Part shown: positions 18,456-27,134 of the stretch, piece after piece
Layout of the letters: each line of letters begins with the position of its first letter
Position numbering within the stretch: the first letter of the stretch is position 1
NCBI GenBank assembly: GCA_902779455.1
Contig: CACZBS010000002.1
Location: 1 to 64,000 of the forward strand
DNA from: an uncultured Prevotellaceae bacterium
GTDB taxonomy: Bacteria > Bacteroidota > Bacteroidia > Bacteroidales > Bacteroidaceae
Direction: 5' to 3'
Length of the DNA: 64,000 bases
Notes under the pieces: model-generated
The model's input: only the letters and a program-made list of their open reading frames with translations
What the model was told of the DNA's origin: nothing
The model's database searches: none
Position numbers and translations under genes: made by a program

Positions 18456-19070
18456 ATGCAACAAAAAATGAAGAAGATAACCTTGTTTTTCGCCCTTTTC
18501 ATCGCAATGGTGACGGCTTCCAATGCACAAACCGCACGTCAGGTGCTTGATAAGTGTGCCCAAACAGTCAGTAACAAGAGTGGCGTGCAAGCCGACTTCA
18601 CAATGTCGAGTGCCCAGTACGGCTCGGCCAGCGGCACCATTTCCGTCAAGGGACGCATGTTCAATGCCTCGACCAAGCAAAGTAGCATGTGGTTTGACGG
18701 CAAGACGCTCTGGACCTATATGGCCAAGAGCGACGAGGTCAACGTCACGACGCCCACTGAGGCTCAGCTTCAGGCACTCAATCCCTACAATTTCATCAAC
18801 CTTTACAAGCAGGGATTCAAGTACACGATGACCAAGAGCGACAAGTCCTTCAACGTTCATCTGACGGCAACCGATCAGAAGCGCAAGATACGTGAGCTTT
18901 TCATCGTGGTCGATCGTAAGAACTATCAGCCTACAGAGGTGAAAATGCTTCAGAACTCAAAGTGGACGACGTTCACCATTTCCAACTTGAAGTCGACAAA
19001 GCTGTCTGAGGCGACGTTCAAGTTCAACTCCAAGGATTTCCCCTCGGCTGAGGTCATTGACCTGAGATGA
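18456..19070 (+). CDS. lolA: LolA-like outer-membrane lipoprotein carrier protein
   Basis: About 204 residues, with a signal peptide (MKKITLFFALFIAMVTASNA) and a mature LolA-type half-barrel (VQADFTMSSA; GRMFNASTKQSSMWFDGKTLWTY; FTISNLKSTKLSEATFKF). LolA carries lipoproteins across the periplasm. It sits directly behind ftsK, a linkage known in other bacteria, which supports the call. The first ATG is at 18456; an ATG four codons later (18468) would give a more typical signal peptide. A second, more divergent LolA-like protein is encoded at 26429-27049. Confidence 0.85.
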   Translation: MQQKMKKITLFFALFIAMVTASNAQTARQVLDKCAQTVSNKSGVQADFTMSSAQYGSASGTISVKGRMFNASTKQSSMWFDGKTLWTYMAKSDEVNVTTPTEAQLQALNPYNFINLYKQGFKYTMTKSDKSFNVHLTATDQKRKIRELFIVVDRKNYQPTEVKMLQNSKWTTFTISNLKSTKLSEATFKFNSKDFPSAEVIDLR

Positions 19071-19102
19071 CCTAAGATAAGCTGAGCTTTAGAGCGCATC
19101 CT

Positions 19103-20599
19103 ATGAACCGCATACAGCTATTCCGCCTGCTGCGCCACAATAACAACCTGGCGTTTCGCCGCAGCCCAGCCTATGAGCAGAGCGTCGCGGCCAAGGTGAT
19201 GATGGTCATCGGCGCAGGGTTTATGGCCGTCTATCTCATCTTCTTTGCCGTGATGTTTGCCTCGATAGCCAATAGCGAGGCCGAGCCCGCCATGTGGCTC
19301 GTCTTCATGCCCTTGCTGATGCTGATCGATTTTGGTGCGCGCTTTGCGGTCCAGCAGACGCCGATGATGCTTCTGAAGCCCTACCTGCTTCAGCCGCTGC
19401 CCTCGCGTAGTGTGATTGAGACATTCCTGCTGACGTCGCTTCTGAGTGGCTACAACTGGACGTGGCTCGCCTTCTTTCTGCCGTATGCCTTCATCGTCTT
19501 TTGCGGAGGCGCCTCGATAGGCGAAGCCTTGGTTATCATCATCAGCGGTCTGCTGGTCGTGATGATCAACAGCCAGTGGTATCTTCTCGTGCGAACGCTG
19601 ACGCAGCGCTCCCTGCTGTGGTGGCTTCTTCCGCTGGCCGTCTATTCCGCTTATTTCGTACCTCTCATGGCCTTTGCCGACGTGAATGACAGTCTCTTCG
19701 ACGAGGTGATGGAATCGTTCGCGGCGATGGGCTCTCATTGGTGGTTCGTCCTCGTTTGCCTGCTGGTCCTCGTAGCCTTTCTGATGCTTAACCGCTGGAT
19801 GCAGTGCCGTTATGCTAAGGATGAGATTGCGCAGGAACAGAAGAAGCCCGCAGCCCTCAAGTCCGTCAGCCGTTTTGCATTCCTCGAGCGCTTTGGCCTT
19901 AGCGGTGAGTATCTGAAGCTTGAGCTCAAGTCAGTGATGCGCTGTAAGACCATCCGTGCCCGCGTCATCACCTCGCTTGCCCTCATCGCTGTCCTGTCGC
20001 TTCTGATTGCTTATACAGACATCTACGACGGGCGGATGATGCTCAACTTCTGGTGCTACTATTGTTTCGCGCTCTACGGGATGACAACCCTCGTCAAGGT
20101 GATGTGTCCTGAGGGCAACTATATCGACCTTCTTCTCGTACATCGCGAAAACATCCTCTCGTTGCTTAAGGCCAAGTATTATTTCCATGCAGCCGTCCTG
20201 CTCGTACCCTTCGTGCTGATGTTGCCCGCCGTTATCGCAGGCAAGTTCTCACTCATGATGATGATCGCCTACATGCTGATCACGTCAGGCCCCCTCATGA
20301 TGGTGCTTTTCCAGCTGGCCGTCTATAACAAGCAGACGTTGCCGCTCGACCAGAAGATCACTGGCAAAAACAACGTAGAGAACGGCGTCCAGACAATCGT
20401 CGTGCTGGCCTCCATGCTCGTGCCGATGGCTCTCGTCGCCGTCTTCGTCCTTCTCTTCGACGAACTGACTGCCTATTGGCTTCTTGCCTCCATCGGGCTG
20501 TTGTTCACGCTGGCCCATCCCCTATGGCTCCGCAATATCTATGTGCGCATGATGCGCCGAAAATACGAGAATCTTGAGGGATTCCACGCTTCCCGTTGA
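19103..20599 (+). CDS. DUF5687 family membrane protein, possible ABC-2 type permease
   Basis: A 498-residue protein with about ten to twelve hydrophobic segments and a cytoplasmic loop in the middle (about 230-265). The pattern (SAYEQ-like N-terminus, LLLKPYLLQPLPS, DLLLVHRENILSLLKAKYYFH) matches the DUF5687 group of Bacteroidota, which usually pairs with an ABC ATPase. No ATPase gene lies beside it here. It is 32 bases after lolA and 52 before the pectate lyase gene. Substrate unknown. Confidence 0.7.
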   Translation: MNRIQLFRLLRHNNNLAFRRSPAYEQSVAAKVMMVIGAGFMAVYLIFFAVMFASIANSEAEPAMWLVFMPLLMLIDFGARFAVQQTPMMLLKPYLLQPLPSRSVIETFLLTSLLSGYNWTWLAFFLPYAFIVFCGGASIGEALVIIISGLLVVMINSQWYLLVRTLTQRSLLWWLLPLAVYSAYFVPLMAFADVNDSLFDEVMESFAAMGSHWWFVLVCLLVLVAFLMLNRWMQCRYAKDEIAQEQKKPAALKSVSRFAFLERFGLSGEYLKLELKSVMRCKTIRARVITSLALIAVLSLLIAYTDIYDGRMMLNFWCYYCFALYGMTTLVKVMCPEGNYIDLLLVHRENILSLLKAKYYFHAAVLLVPFVLMLPAVIAGKFSLMMMIAYMLITSGPLMMVLFQLAVYNKQTLPLDQKITGKNNVENGVQTIVVLASMLVPMALVAVFVLLFDELTAYWLLASIGLLFTLAHPLWLRNIYVRMMRRKYENLEGFHASR

Positions 20600-20651
20600 A
20601 CTGACGGCGGGAGGCGCCGAAATGCCTCGTCTTCATTAAACAATAATCCAA

Positions 20652-22808
20652 ATGAAGAAACGACTGCTATTGCTCAACCAGCTCCTCTTGTGCCTCACAA
20701 TGTTCGCACAAGTTCCTTTTGTCGGCAACCGCCCCATCAATCATGCCATCCGTGACCTCACTTTTCCTGCTGACAGCGTCCGCATAGGTCTTGATGCCTC
20801 TCGCGACACCACCGTCTCTCGCGCAGACTTCGAGCTGCGCTTTAGCGGCATCGAGATTCTCGAGGCCGACGGCTGGCTTGAGTCTGCCTTTGCCAAGTTC
20901 CTGCCTTATCCTGGGGCTAAGGCATATCATGCCTACGTATGTCCTGCCGATGCCCAAGCTGCCTTCACCCGACTTGACGACCAACTGGTGCGCGACTATA
21001 CAGCCTTTGGGCGCGTCGATGCCGTCGGGCTGCCAGCAGGCGACTATCGTCTGCGCATTGTGCCCGTCGACTCTGCTGACATGGAGATCACTCTGGCCGC
21101 CGCAGAGACTGATGTGCTCCACGTGGCCCCATACAATCGCGAAGGCTTTGCCCATAAGGACTGCCCCGAGGGGGTGGGTGCCTATACCAACGATGGCCAG
21201 CTTAAGGCGGGAGCAGAAGTGGTCTATGTCACAGCCGCTACGGCCCGCACCGTCACGGCTCACCTCTCCAGCGGCACGTTCACTGGCTTGCAGACCATCC
21301 TCTCGGCTTATGAGAAAGGCAATGTCACCACGCCTCTCGCTCTGCGCATCATAGGTAAAATCAGCGCCTCCGACGTCGACTCCTTTGGCTCTTCTGCCGA
21401 GGGGATCCAAGTGAAGGGCCGGCAAGCCGATTCTGAACTTAACATCACCATCGAGGGCATTGGCGACGACGCTACGATCTACGGCTTTGGCTTCCTCGTG
21501 CGAAACGTCAAGAGCCTCGAGATGCGCAATCTCGCCGTCATGCAATGTATGGACGACGGCATCTCCCTCGACACAGACAACTCCAACATCTGGATTCACC
21601 ATATCGACGCCTTCTACGGCCGCAACCGTGGCGGCGACCATACGAAAGGCGACGGCGCCATCGACGTGAAGGCCGACTCGAAGCTGGTGACCATCGACAA
21701 CTGCCACTTCTGGGACACGGGTAAATCGTCGATGTGCGGCATGAAGAGCGAGACTGGCCCAAACTATATCACCTATCATCACAACTGGTTCGACCACTCC
21801 GACTCGCGTCACCCGCGTGTGCGCACGATGAGCGTTCATCTTTATAATAACTACTTCGACCAGGTGGGCAAGTATGGCGTCGGCGCCACCAGCGGCAGCA
21901 GCATCTTCCTTGAACGCAACTACTTCCTGGGCTCCAAGAAGCCCGTCCTCTCTTCCCTCCAAGGCACTGACGCCCTGGGCTCAGGCACTTTCTCGGGCGA
22001 GGACGGGGGCATGATCAAAGCCTTCGACAACTACTTCGATCGCGAGGCCACCAATTTCCGCTACTATACTCAGGCGTCGCCCGCCGCGACAGGCTATGAT
22101 GCCTACGAGGTTGCCCAGCGTGAGGAGCAAGTCCCCGCGACAGAGAAGACAAGGGTAGGGGGGACGTCCTACAACAATTTCGACACTGATGCTGCCATCA
22201 TGTACAGCTATTCCCCTGACGCCGTGCTTGATGTGCCAGCCCAAGTGACGGGGCCTCTGGGGGCAGGCCGCATGAATCACGGCGATATCCATCACCAGTT
22301 TAAGGACAATATCGGCAATGACGATGCCGACTCAGCCGTCGACGCAGACCTCGAGGCTCTCATCACAGGCTATCATTCCCGCTTCGCAGGTTTCTTCGGA
22401 CAGCCGGCCACGCCCGATGTCCCTGTCGACACCACCAGCGTCACGCCACAACCTGTCGATGGCGTCATCATCTGTTCGTTTGACAAGAGCGGCACGCCCT
22501 CGAGTGATTTCTTCAAAGTCAGCGGCAATGGCTCCAACTCGAAGGGCGAGATAACCATTGACGGCACCACCTATTCCACCTGTCTGAAGATCGAATCGGC
22601 TACGAGCATCCGCTTCACCTTGTCTCAACCCATGCGCATGACCCTCTACTTCGGACCCTCAGAGACGGCTTCCATCAAGATTGACGGCACGAAGATCACG
22701 GGCGCCACGGGCAATGTCTATTCCACCGTCCTCCCTGCTGGTCCCCACGAACTGACAAAGGACAAGTCTGTCAACCTCTTCCTCATCAAACTTGAGCCGA
22801 CGGAATAG
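20652..22808 (+). CDS. Secreted pectate lyase, polysaccharide lyase family 1, with C-terminal module
   Basis: A 718-residue secreted protein with a signal peptide ending near FAQ (residues 18-20). An N-terminal domain of about 160 residues is followed by a right-handed parallel beta-helix (about 170-500) with PL1 hallmarks: NIWIHHIDAF, the calcium-site DGAIDVK, TIDNCHFWD and the catalytic-region HHNWFDHSDSRHPRVR. A Pro/Val/Thr linker near 590-605 leads to a beta-rich C-terminal module (about 608-718; DGVIICSFDKSGTPSSDFF) resembling carbohydrate-binding appendages of Prevotella lyases. It cleaves polygalacturonate by beta-elimination. No SusC/SusD or pectin-locus genes are nearby. Confidence 0.9.
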   Translation: MKKRLLLLNQLLLCLTMFAQVPFVGNRPINHAIRDLTFPADSVRIGLDASRDTTVSRADFELRFSGIEILEADGWLESAFAKFLPYPGAKAYHAYVCPADAQAAFTRLDDQLVRDYTAFGRVDAVGLPAGDYRLRIVPVDSADMEITLAAAETDVLHVAPYNREGFAHKDCPEGVGAYTNDGQLKAGAEVVYVTAATARTVTAHLSSGTFTGLQTILSAYEKGNVTTPLALRIIGKISASDVDSFGSSAEGIQVKGRQADSELNITIEGIGDDATIYGFGFLVRNVKSLEMRNLAVMQCMDDGISLDTDNSNIWIHHIDAFYGRNRGGDHTKGDGAIDVKADSKLVTIDNCHFWDTGKSSMCGMKSETGPNYITYHHNWFDHSDSRHPRVRTMSVHLYNNYFDQVGKYGVGATSGSSIFLERNYFLGSKKPVLSSLQGTDALGSGTFSGEDGGMIKAFDNYFDREATNFRYYTQASPAATGYDAYEVAQREEQVPATEKTRVGGTSYNNFDTDAAIMYSYSPDAVLDVPAQVTGPLGAGRMNHGDIHHQFKDNIGNDDADSAVDADLEALITGYHSRFAGFFGQPATPDVPVDTTSVTPQPVDGVIICSFDKSGTPSSDFFKVSGNGSNSKGEITIDGTTYSTCLKIESATSIRFTLSQPMRMTLYFGPSETASIKIDGTKITGATGNVYSTVLPAGPHELTKDKSVNLFLIKLEPTE

Positions 22809-22854
22809 AAAAAGAAAGGCATGACATAATCAATCAGAACTTGATAAAAACTGT

Positions 22855-22958
22855 CTCAGTGTGACTTTTATAATTAAAATCACACTGAGATTTTATTTCG
22901 TCACACTGTGATTTTATAAAATCACACTGAGATTTTAATAAATCACACTGAGATTTTA
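22855..22958. repeat. 21-bp tandem repeat array with one inverted unit
   Basis: The core TCACACTG starts at 22880, 22901, 22922 and 22943, an exact 21-base period. Three of the four units continue as AGATTTTA; the second reads TGATTTTA. An inverted copy (CTCAGTGTGACTTTTA, 22855-22870) precedes the first direct copy and can pair with it in a hairpin of about 15 bp with a short A/T loop. The hairpin lies 47 bases after the pectate lyase stop and could act as its terminator. The rest of the gap up to rmuC (22959-23126) shows no gene. Confidence 0.85.
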
Positions 22959-23126
22959 GTTTTGTCGGACGTCAGGATTCGTTTCGTTCGCTTTCTGTGA
23001 GCGTTTTTCCGATTTGTGTTTCGTTGTCGCTGCGATGAGGGGAAACAGATGCTGGGCATCGTCCTGATGCTTTCTCCCTGAGAATCAGCAAAGAAATGTT
23101 AAATGAAATGTTGATGCGGGGACGGA

Positions 23127-23158
23127 TTTGGCTGTGTCGTTTTTTCTTCGTAATTTTG
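23127..23158 (+). promoter_or_regulatory. rmuC promoter, full consensus
   Basis: TTTG (23127-23130), 20 bases, TAATTTTG (23151-23158). The rmuC ATG at 23167 is only 9 bases past the box, so the transcript is nearly leaderless. Confidence 0.7.
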
Positions 23159-23166
23159 CATGTGTT

Positions 23167-24522
23167 ATGACGATGATAAACACCATCACAATCCTGATGC
23201 TTCTGCTGGGGGTGGCCATAGGCCTCATAGCAGGCTACTTGGCGGGTAGGCGCATGGCCCGCCCGCTGGTCGACAGGCTCGAGCAACTGCGCCAGGACAA
23301 CGTCAAGCTCAGTTCGGAGCGCGATGTGGCCAGGTCGCAGGCGGAGCATTTGTCGACGATGTATGAACAGCGGCTTGCCGACCAGCGTGCCAACCATGAG
23401 CAGCGCGAACGCCAGTCGGCCCAGCAGATGGCCCAGCAGATGGCGCTGATCAAGTCGGAGATGAACACCGTCACGGAGAAGATTCTCAAGGAGCGGGCCG
23501 CCGAACTGAGCACGGCCAACGAGCAGCAGCTGGGTGCTCTGCTCAATCCTCTGCATGAGAACATCCGCCAGATGCGCGAGGCCGTCATGGAGAACGACCG
23601 CCAGCAGACGGTCACGATGGAACGACTCGACGCATCCATCAAGGAGAACCTGCGCCAGGCACAAGAGGTGGGCGAACGGGCCGACCGGCTGGCACAGGCG
23701 CTGACACAGGAGAACAAGACTCAGGGCAACTTCGGCGAGCTGCGACTGAAGCAGCTGCTGGAGGAAATGGGGCTCGAGGAGGGCGTCCAGTTTGAAGAAC
23801 AGACGACGCTGCGCGATGCCAACGGGCGGGCCGTCACTGACGACGACGAAGGGCACAGGCTGGTGCCAGACGTCGTCCTGCATTTCCCAGACCACCGCGA
23901 TGTGGTGATCGACTCGAAGATGTCGTTCAAGGCTTTTCAGGAATACTATGCTGCTGAGAGCGACGAGGAGCGCCAGTCGGCCCTCCGCCGCCATCTGAAT
24001 TCCGTCCGCCAGCACGTGAATGAGCTCTCGCGAAAGAACTATAGCAAATATGTGCGCGATGACCGCCAGCGGCTCGACTTCGTCATGATGTACGTCTTCA
24101 GCGAGAGTGCCCTGCAGTTGGCACTGACCAATGACCCGCAGTTGTGGCGTGAAGCCTACGACAAGGGTGTCATCATTGCCGGGAGTCAGAGCCTCTACAT
24201 CATGCTGCGCGTGCTGGAAATGACGTGGCGGCAGGTGCGTCAGGTGGAGAATCAGCAAGAGATCATGAAGACGGCCAACACGCTCGTCGAGCGCGTCCAG
24301 GTGTTCTACGAGCGCCTGCTGAAGGTCGACGAGCAGTTGCACCGCACTGAGGATGCCTTCGACGACCTGAAGCGCTCCACGCAGACACAGGGCATGAGCA
24401 TTGCCACTGCCGCCCAACGGCTGCTCCGCTATGGTGCACAGGAAAATCCCAAGCGCCGCCGTCTTGACCCGACGGCCACGACGCCGCAAGAGGCGGTTGG
24501 TGATACGACAAATCATTCATAA
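23167..24522 (+). CDS. rmuC: DNA recombination protein RmuC
   Basis: About 451 residues: one N-terminal membrane segment (about 4-24), a long coiled coil (about 35-190, rich in Gln and Glu) and the RmuC nuclease-like domain (GNFGELRLKQLLEEMGLEEGVQFEEQ; VPDVVLHFPDHRDVVIDSKMSFKAF with a PD-(D/E)xK-like DSK). RmuC limits DNA inversions and rearrangements between repeats in E. coli. The ATG at 23167 is chosen from the promoter; 23173 is also possible. The C69 gene follows 14 bases later. Confidence 0.93.
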   Translation: MTMINTITILMLLLGVAIGLIAGYLAGRRMARPLVDRLEQLRQDNVKLSSERDVARSQAEHLSTMYEQRLADQRANHEQRERQSAQQMAQQMALIKSEMNTVTEKILKERAAELSTANEQQLGALLNPLHENIRQMREAVMENDRQQTVTMERLDASIKENLRQAQEVGERADRLAQALTQENKTQGNFGELRLKQLLEEMGLEEGVQFEEQTTLRDANGRAVTDDDEGHRLVPDVVLHFPDHRDVVIDSKMSFKAFQEYYAAESDEERQSALRRHLNSVRQHVNELSRKNYSKYVRDDRQRLDFVMMYVFSESALQLALTNDPQLWREAYDKGVIIAGSQSLYIMLRVLEMTWRQVRQVENQQEIMKTANTLVERVQVFYERLLKVDEQLHRTEDAFDDLKRSTQTQGMSIATAAQRLLRYGAQENPKRRRLDPTATTPQEAVGDTTNHS

Positions 24523-24536
24523 AATAATAAACAATA

Positions 24537-26192
24537 ATGAAACGACAAATCATTCTTTCCGCCATGCTGCTGGCAGCTGCCGGCGCTATGGCTTGCACAA
24601 ACTTCATCGTGGGCAAGAAGGCGTCGAAGGACGGCTCCGTCATCTGCTCATACTCTGCTGACAGCTACGGCATGTTCACAGGCCTGCGCCATCAGCCTGC
24701 AGCCAAACACCAGAAGGGCGAAATGCGCAAGATCTACGATTGGGACACAAACAAATACCTGGGCGAGATTCCTGAGGCCGAGGAGACGTACAACACGATT
24801 GGCAACATCAATGAATGGCAGGTGACCATCGGCGAGACCACCTTCGGAGGTCGCGAGGAAATGGTCGACACCACTGGCATTATCGACTATGGCTCGCTCA
24901 TCTACATCGCTCTGCAGCGTTCGAAAACGGCTCGGGAGGCCATCCAGGTGATGACCACGCTCGTCGAGCAGTACGGCTATTGCTCTGAAGGCGAGACGTT
25001 CACCATCTGCGACCCCAACGAGGCATGGATTATGGAGATGATGGGCTGCGCCTCCGACCGTAAGGTGTCGAAAGAACGTACGGTCTGGGTGGCTCTCCGC
25101 GTGCCTGACGACATGATCTGCGGCCATGCCAACCAAAGCCGCATCACCAAGTTTGACATGAAGGACAAGTCGGGCAACGTGCTCTTCTCGAAAAACGTCG
25201 TGAAGTATGCCCGCCGGATGGGCTGGTTCACGGGCAAGGACGAGGACTTCTCGTTCAATGCTGCCTATGCCGCTCCCGACTTCTCGGGCCGCCGCATCTG
25301 CGATGCCCGCGTGTGGCAGTTCTTCAACCGCTATGCTGACGGAATGGACCGCTACATCCCTTGGGCAGAAGGCATCCAGAAAGATGCAGAGCCTCTGCCG
25401 CTGTGGGTCAGGCCCAACCGCCCCGTCTCTGTGGCCGATGTGCGCGAAGCCATGCGCGATCACTTCGAGTCGACACCCTTCTCGCTCGACGATCCTGAGG
25501 ATATCGGAGGCGGAATCTGGGAGATGCCTTACCGTCCTACGCCGCTTTACTTCGAAGTCGATGGCAAGAAATATTTCAATGAGCGCCCCGTTTCAACCCA
25601 GCAGGCTGGCTTTGTCTATGTCTCGCAGATGCGCTCGTGGATGCCGCGTGAGATTGGCGGGTGCTTCTGGTTTGCTAATGACGACGGCAACATGGTGCCC
25701 TTCACACCCGTCTATTGCTGCGCCACTAAGGCGCCGCGCCCCTATGACACTCCGGGTGCCGACGACCTCCACTTCTCAATGGACAATGCCTACTGGGTGC
25801 AGAACTGGGTCTCTAATATGGTATATCCCCGCTATTCGATGCTCTTCTCCTCGCTGAAGGAGGTGCGTGACTCGCTCGATAACTCGTATGCCCGTCTGCA
25901 GAAAGAGACAGAGGATCGAGCGCTGACGCTCCAAGGTGACGCTCGTGTCAGCTTCCTTACCAGCTACACAGCAGAGAAGGCCGACCAGATGCTTGACCGT
26001 TGGCGCCAACTGGCTACTTATCTCATCGTCAAGTACAACGACATGATCTCGAAGCCTGAGGCAGATGGTCAGTTCACGAAGACGCCTTATGGCCTTGGCT
26101 CCACCGTCAAGCGCCCTGGCTATTCTGAGAAGTATGCACGCCAGTTAGTCAAGAAAATGGGCCAGCGCTATGCCGTGCCAGACGAAAAATAG
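24537..26192 (+). CDS. C69 family dipeptidase (secreted)
   Basis: A 551-residue Ntn-hydrolase of the PepD/C69 type that cleaves dipeptides with broad specificity. A signal peptide (MKRQIILSAMLLAAAGAMA) is followed directly by CTNFIVGKKASKDGS, so the catalytic cysteine (residue 20) would be the new N-terminus after cleavage. Conserved downstream parts include SYGMFTGLRHQPAAKH, TIGETTFGGREEM and SEGETFTICDPNEAWIMEMMG. It is probably periplasmic or outside the cell. Co-transcribed with rmuC by position, although the two functions are unrelated. Confidence 0.92.
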   Translation: MKRQIILSAMLLAAAGAMACTNFIVGKKASKDGSVICSYSADSYGMFTGLRHQPAAKHQKGEMRKIYDWDTNKYLGEIPEAEETYNTIGNINEWQVTIGETTFGGREEMVDTTGIIDYGSLIYIALQRSKTAREAIQVMTTLVEQYGYCSEGETFTICDPNEAWIMEMMGCASDRKVSKERTVWVALRVPDDMICGHANQSRITKFDMKDKSGNVLFSKNVVKYARRMGWFTGKDEDFSFNAAYAAPDFSGRRICDARVWQFFNRYADGMDRYIPWAEGIQKDAEPLPLWVRPNRPVSVADVREAMRDHFESTPFSLDDPEDIGGGIWEMPYRPTPLYFEVDGKKYFNERPVSTQQAGFVYVSQMRSWMPREIGGCFWFANDDGNMVPFTPVYCCATKAPRPYDTPGADDLHFSMDNAYWVQNWVSNMVYPRYSMLFSSLKEVRDSLDNSYARLQKETEDRALTLQGDARVSFLTSYTAEKADQMLDRWRQLATYLIVKYNDMISKPEADGQFTKTPYGLGSTVKRPGYSEKYARQLVKKMGQRYAVPDEK

Positions 26193-26241
26193 GCCGAAAC
26201 AAGGGTAAAACGCACTTTTTTTGAAAAAAGTTGCCGAAAAG

Positions 26242-26273
26242 TTTGGTGGTTTCAAAAAAAGTGCGTACCTTTG
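26242..26273 (+). promoter_or_regulatory. tRNA-Arg promoter with extended conserved upstream sequence
   Basis: TTTG (26242-26245), 20 bases, TACCTTTG (26266-26273). The flanks GAAAAGTTTGGTGG and TGCGTACCTTTGCA recur in front of tRNA-Gln. Confidence 0.8.
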
Positions 26274-26304
26274 CACTCGCAATTCAGAAATGAGTTGGAA
26301 CGGA

Positions 26305-26378
26305 GGTTCCGTAGCTCAATTGAATAGAGCATCTGACTACGGATCAGAAGGTTGTGGGTTTGAATCCCGCCGGAATCA
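26305..26378 (+). tRNA. tRNA-Arg, anticodon ACG
   Basis: A 74-base cloverleaf. Acceptor GGTTCCG pairs with CGGAATC (one G-U), the D arm is GCTC/GAGC, the anticodon stem is TCTGA/TCAGA around loop CTACGGA (anticodon ACG, so A34 should be deaminated to inosine to read CGN), and the T arm is GTGGG/CCCGC. The discriminator is A. CCA is not encoded. Confidence 0.96.
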
Positions 26379-26381
26379 CAA

Positions 26382-26407
26382 GGAGGCTTTTAGGAGCCTC
26401 CCTTTTT
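26382..26407 (+). terminator. Intrinsic terminator after tRNA-Arg
   Basis: GGAGGCT, a 6-base loop, AGCCTCC, then CTTTTTT. It ends the tRNA transcript just before the next gene at 26429; read-through would be needed if that gene has no promoter of its own. Confidence 0.8.
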
Positions 26408-26428
26408 TATGTAAGAACCCTATATCGC

Positions 26429-27049
26429 ATGAGAAAAAACATCATGATACTTATGCTGGCAACGTTGGTCAGCATGGCAGGATTTGGCGCAAAGAAACAG
26501 ACAGACGGGAATGAGGCCCGCCGCATTTTCAATAAAGCATATGAGCAGGTTTTCGGTTCGCAGGGTTCATCGTTTGGCTACGACGTCAATGTGGCAGGCA
26601 TCTATCGCACTCACGGGTCTATCTGGATGAAGGGCAAGCGCAGCCGCTTCTATGAGGAGAAAGTCGACGGCTACAACGATGGTACGACTGCTTACATGGT
26701 TTATAAGCGTAAGAAGCTGGTGGAGATTCATGCTGCTAACTCTGACAAGAAAGATAAGTATTCAGGGAAGTTCAAGTTTGAACTCGACGACTTTGACTAC
26801 AGCATGTCGAACGTTGATGATGGGCTTCTGCTGATGCTTCGCCAGCGTAAGAGCGCGAAGGGCACGATCAAGGAAGTGAAGGCACTGCTCGACCCCCGCA
26901 CGCTGGCTCCGAAATCGATCAAGGTGAAGGTTGTCTTCTTTTGGGCTACGATTCGTATCAACAGCTTCAAGTCTGGTGGCATCAGCGATCAAACGTTCGA
27001 TTTCCCACGCTCGAAGTATAGCGACTATAAGTTCGTTGATAAGCGCTAA
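26429..27049 (+). CDS. Exported LolA-like protein
   Basis: About 206 residues with a signal peptide (MRKNIMILMLATLVSMAGFGA). The mature part shows the pattern of Bacteroidales LolA-like proteins: GIYRTHGSIWMKGKRSRFYEEKVDGYNDGTTAYMVYKRKKLVEI, and an end resembling that of the LolA encoded at 18456 (TFDFPRSKYSDYKFVDKR). A lipoprotein or hydrophobic-ligand carrier role is inferred. It lies between the tRNA-Arg terminator and a bidirectional terminator. I see no strong TAnnTTTG box between 26408 and 26428, so the promoter is unclear. Confidence 0.75.
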   Translation: MRKNIMILMLATLVSMAGFGAKKQTDGNEARRIFNKAYEQVFGSQGSSFGYDVNVAGIYRTHGSIWMKGKRSRFYEEKVDGYNDGTTAYMVYKRKKLVEIHAANSDKKDKYSGKFKFELDDFDYSMSNVDDGLLLMLRQRKSAKGTIKEVKALLDPRTLAPKSIKVKVVFFWATIRINSFKSGGISDQTFDFPRSKYSDYKFVDKR

Positions 27050-27074
27050 GCGGAAAGATGTTTAATAAAAACAA

Positions 27075-27121
27075 TTTAGGCACGGAGCGATTCTATGATG
27101 GAATCGACGTCCGTGCCTAAA
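27075..27121. terminator. Bidirectional terminator between convergent genes
   Basis: A perfect 12-bp outer stem (TTTAGGCACGGA with TCCGTGCCTAAA) encloses an inner CGATTC/GAATCG stem. A and T tracts lie on both sides. It separates the LolA-like gene from the DPP IV gene. Confidence 0.8.
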
Positions 27122-27134
27122 TGTATAGTAGTTT

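Noticed and set aside
26221..26514. Open frame spanning tRNA-Arg and its terminator
   Set aside because: The frame is chance translation of the tRNA; the cloverleaf and terminator explain the sequence.
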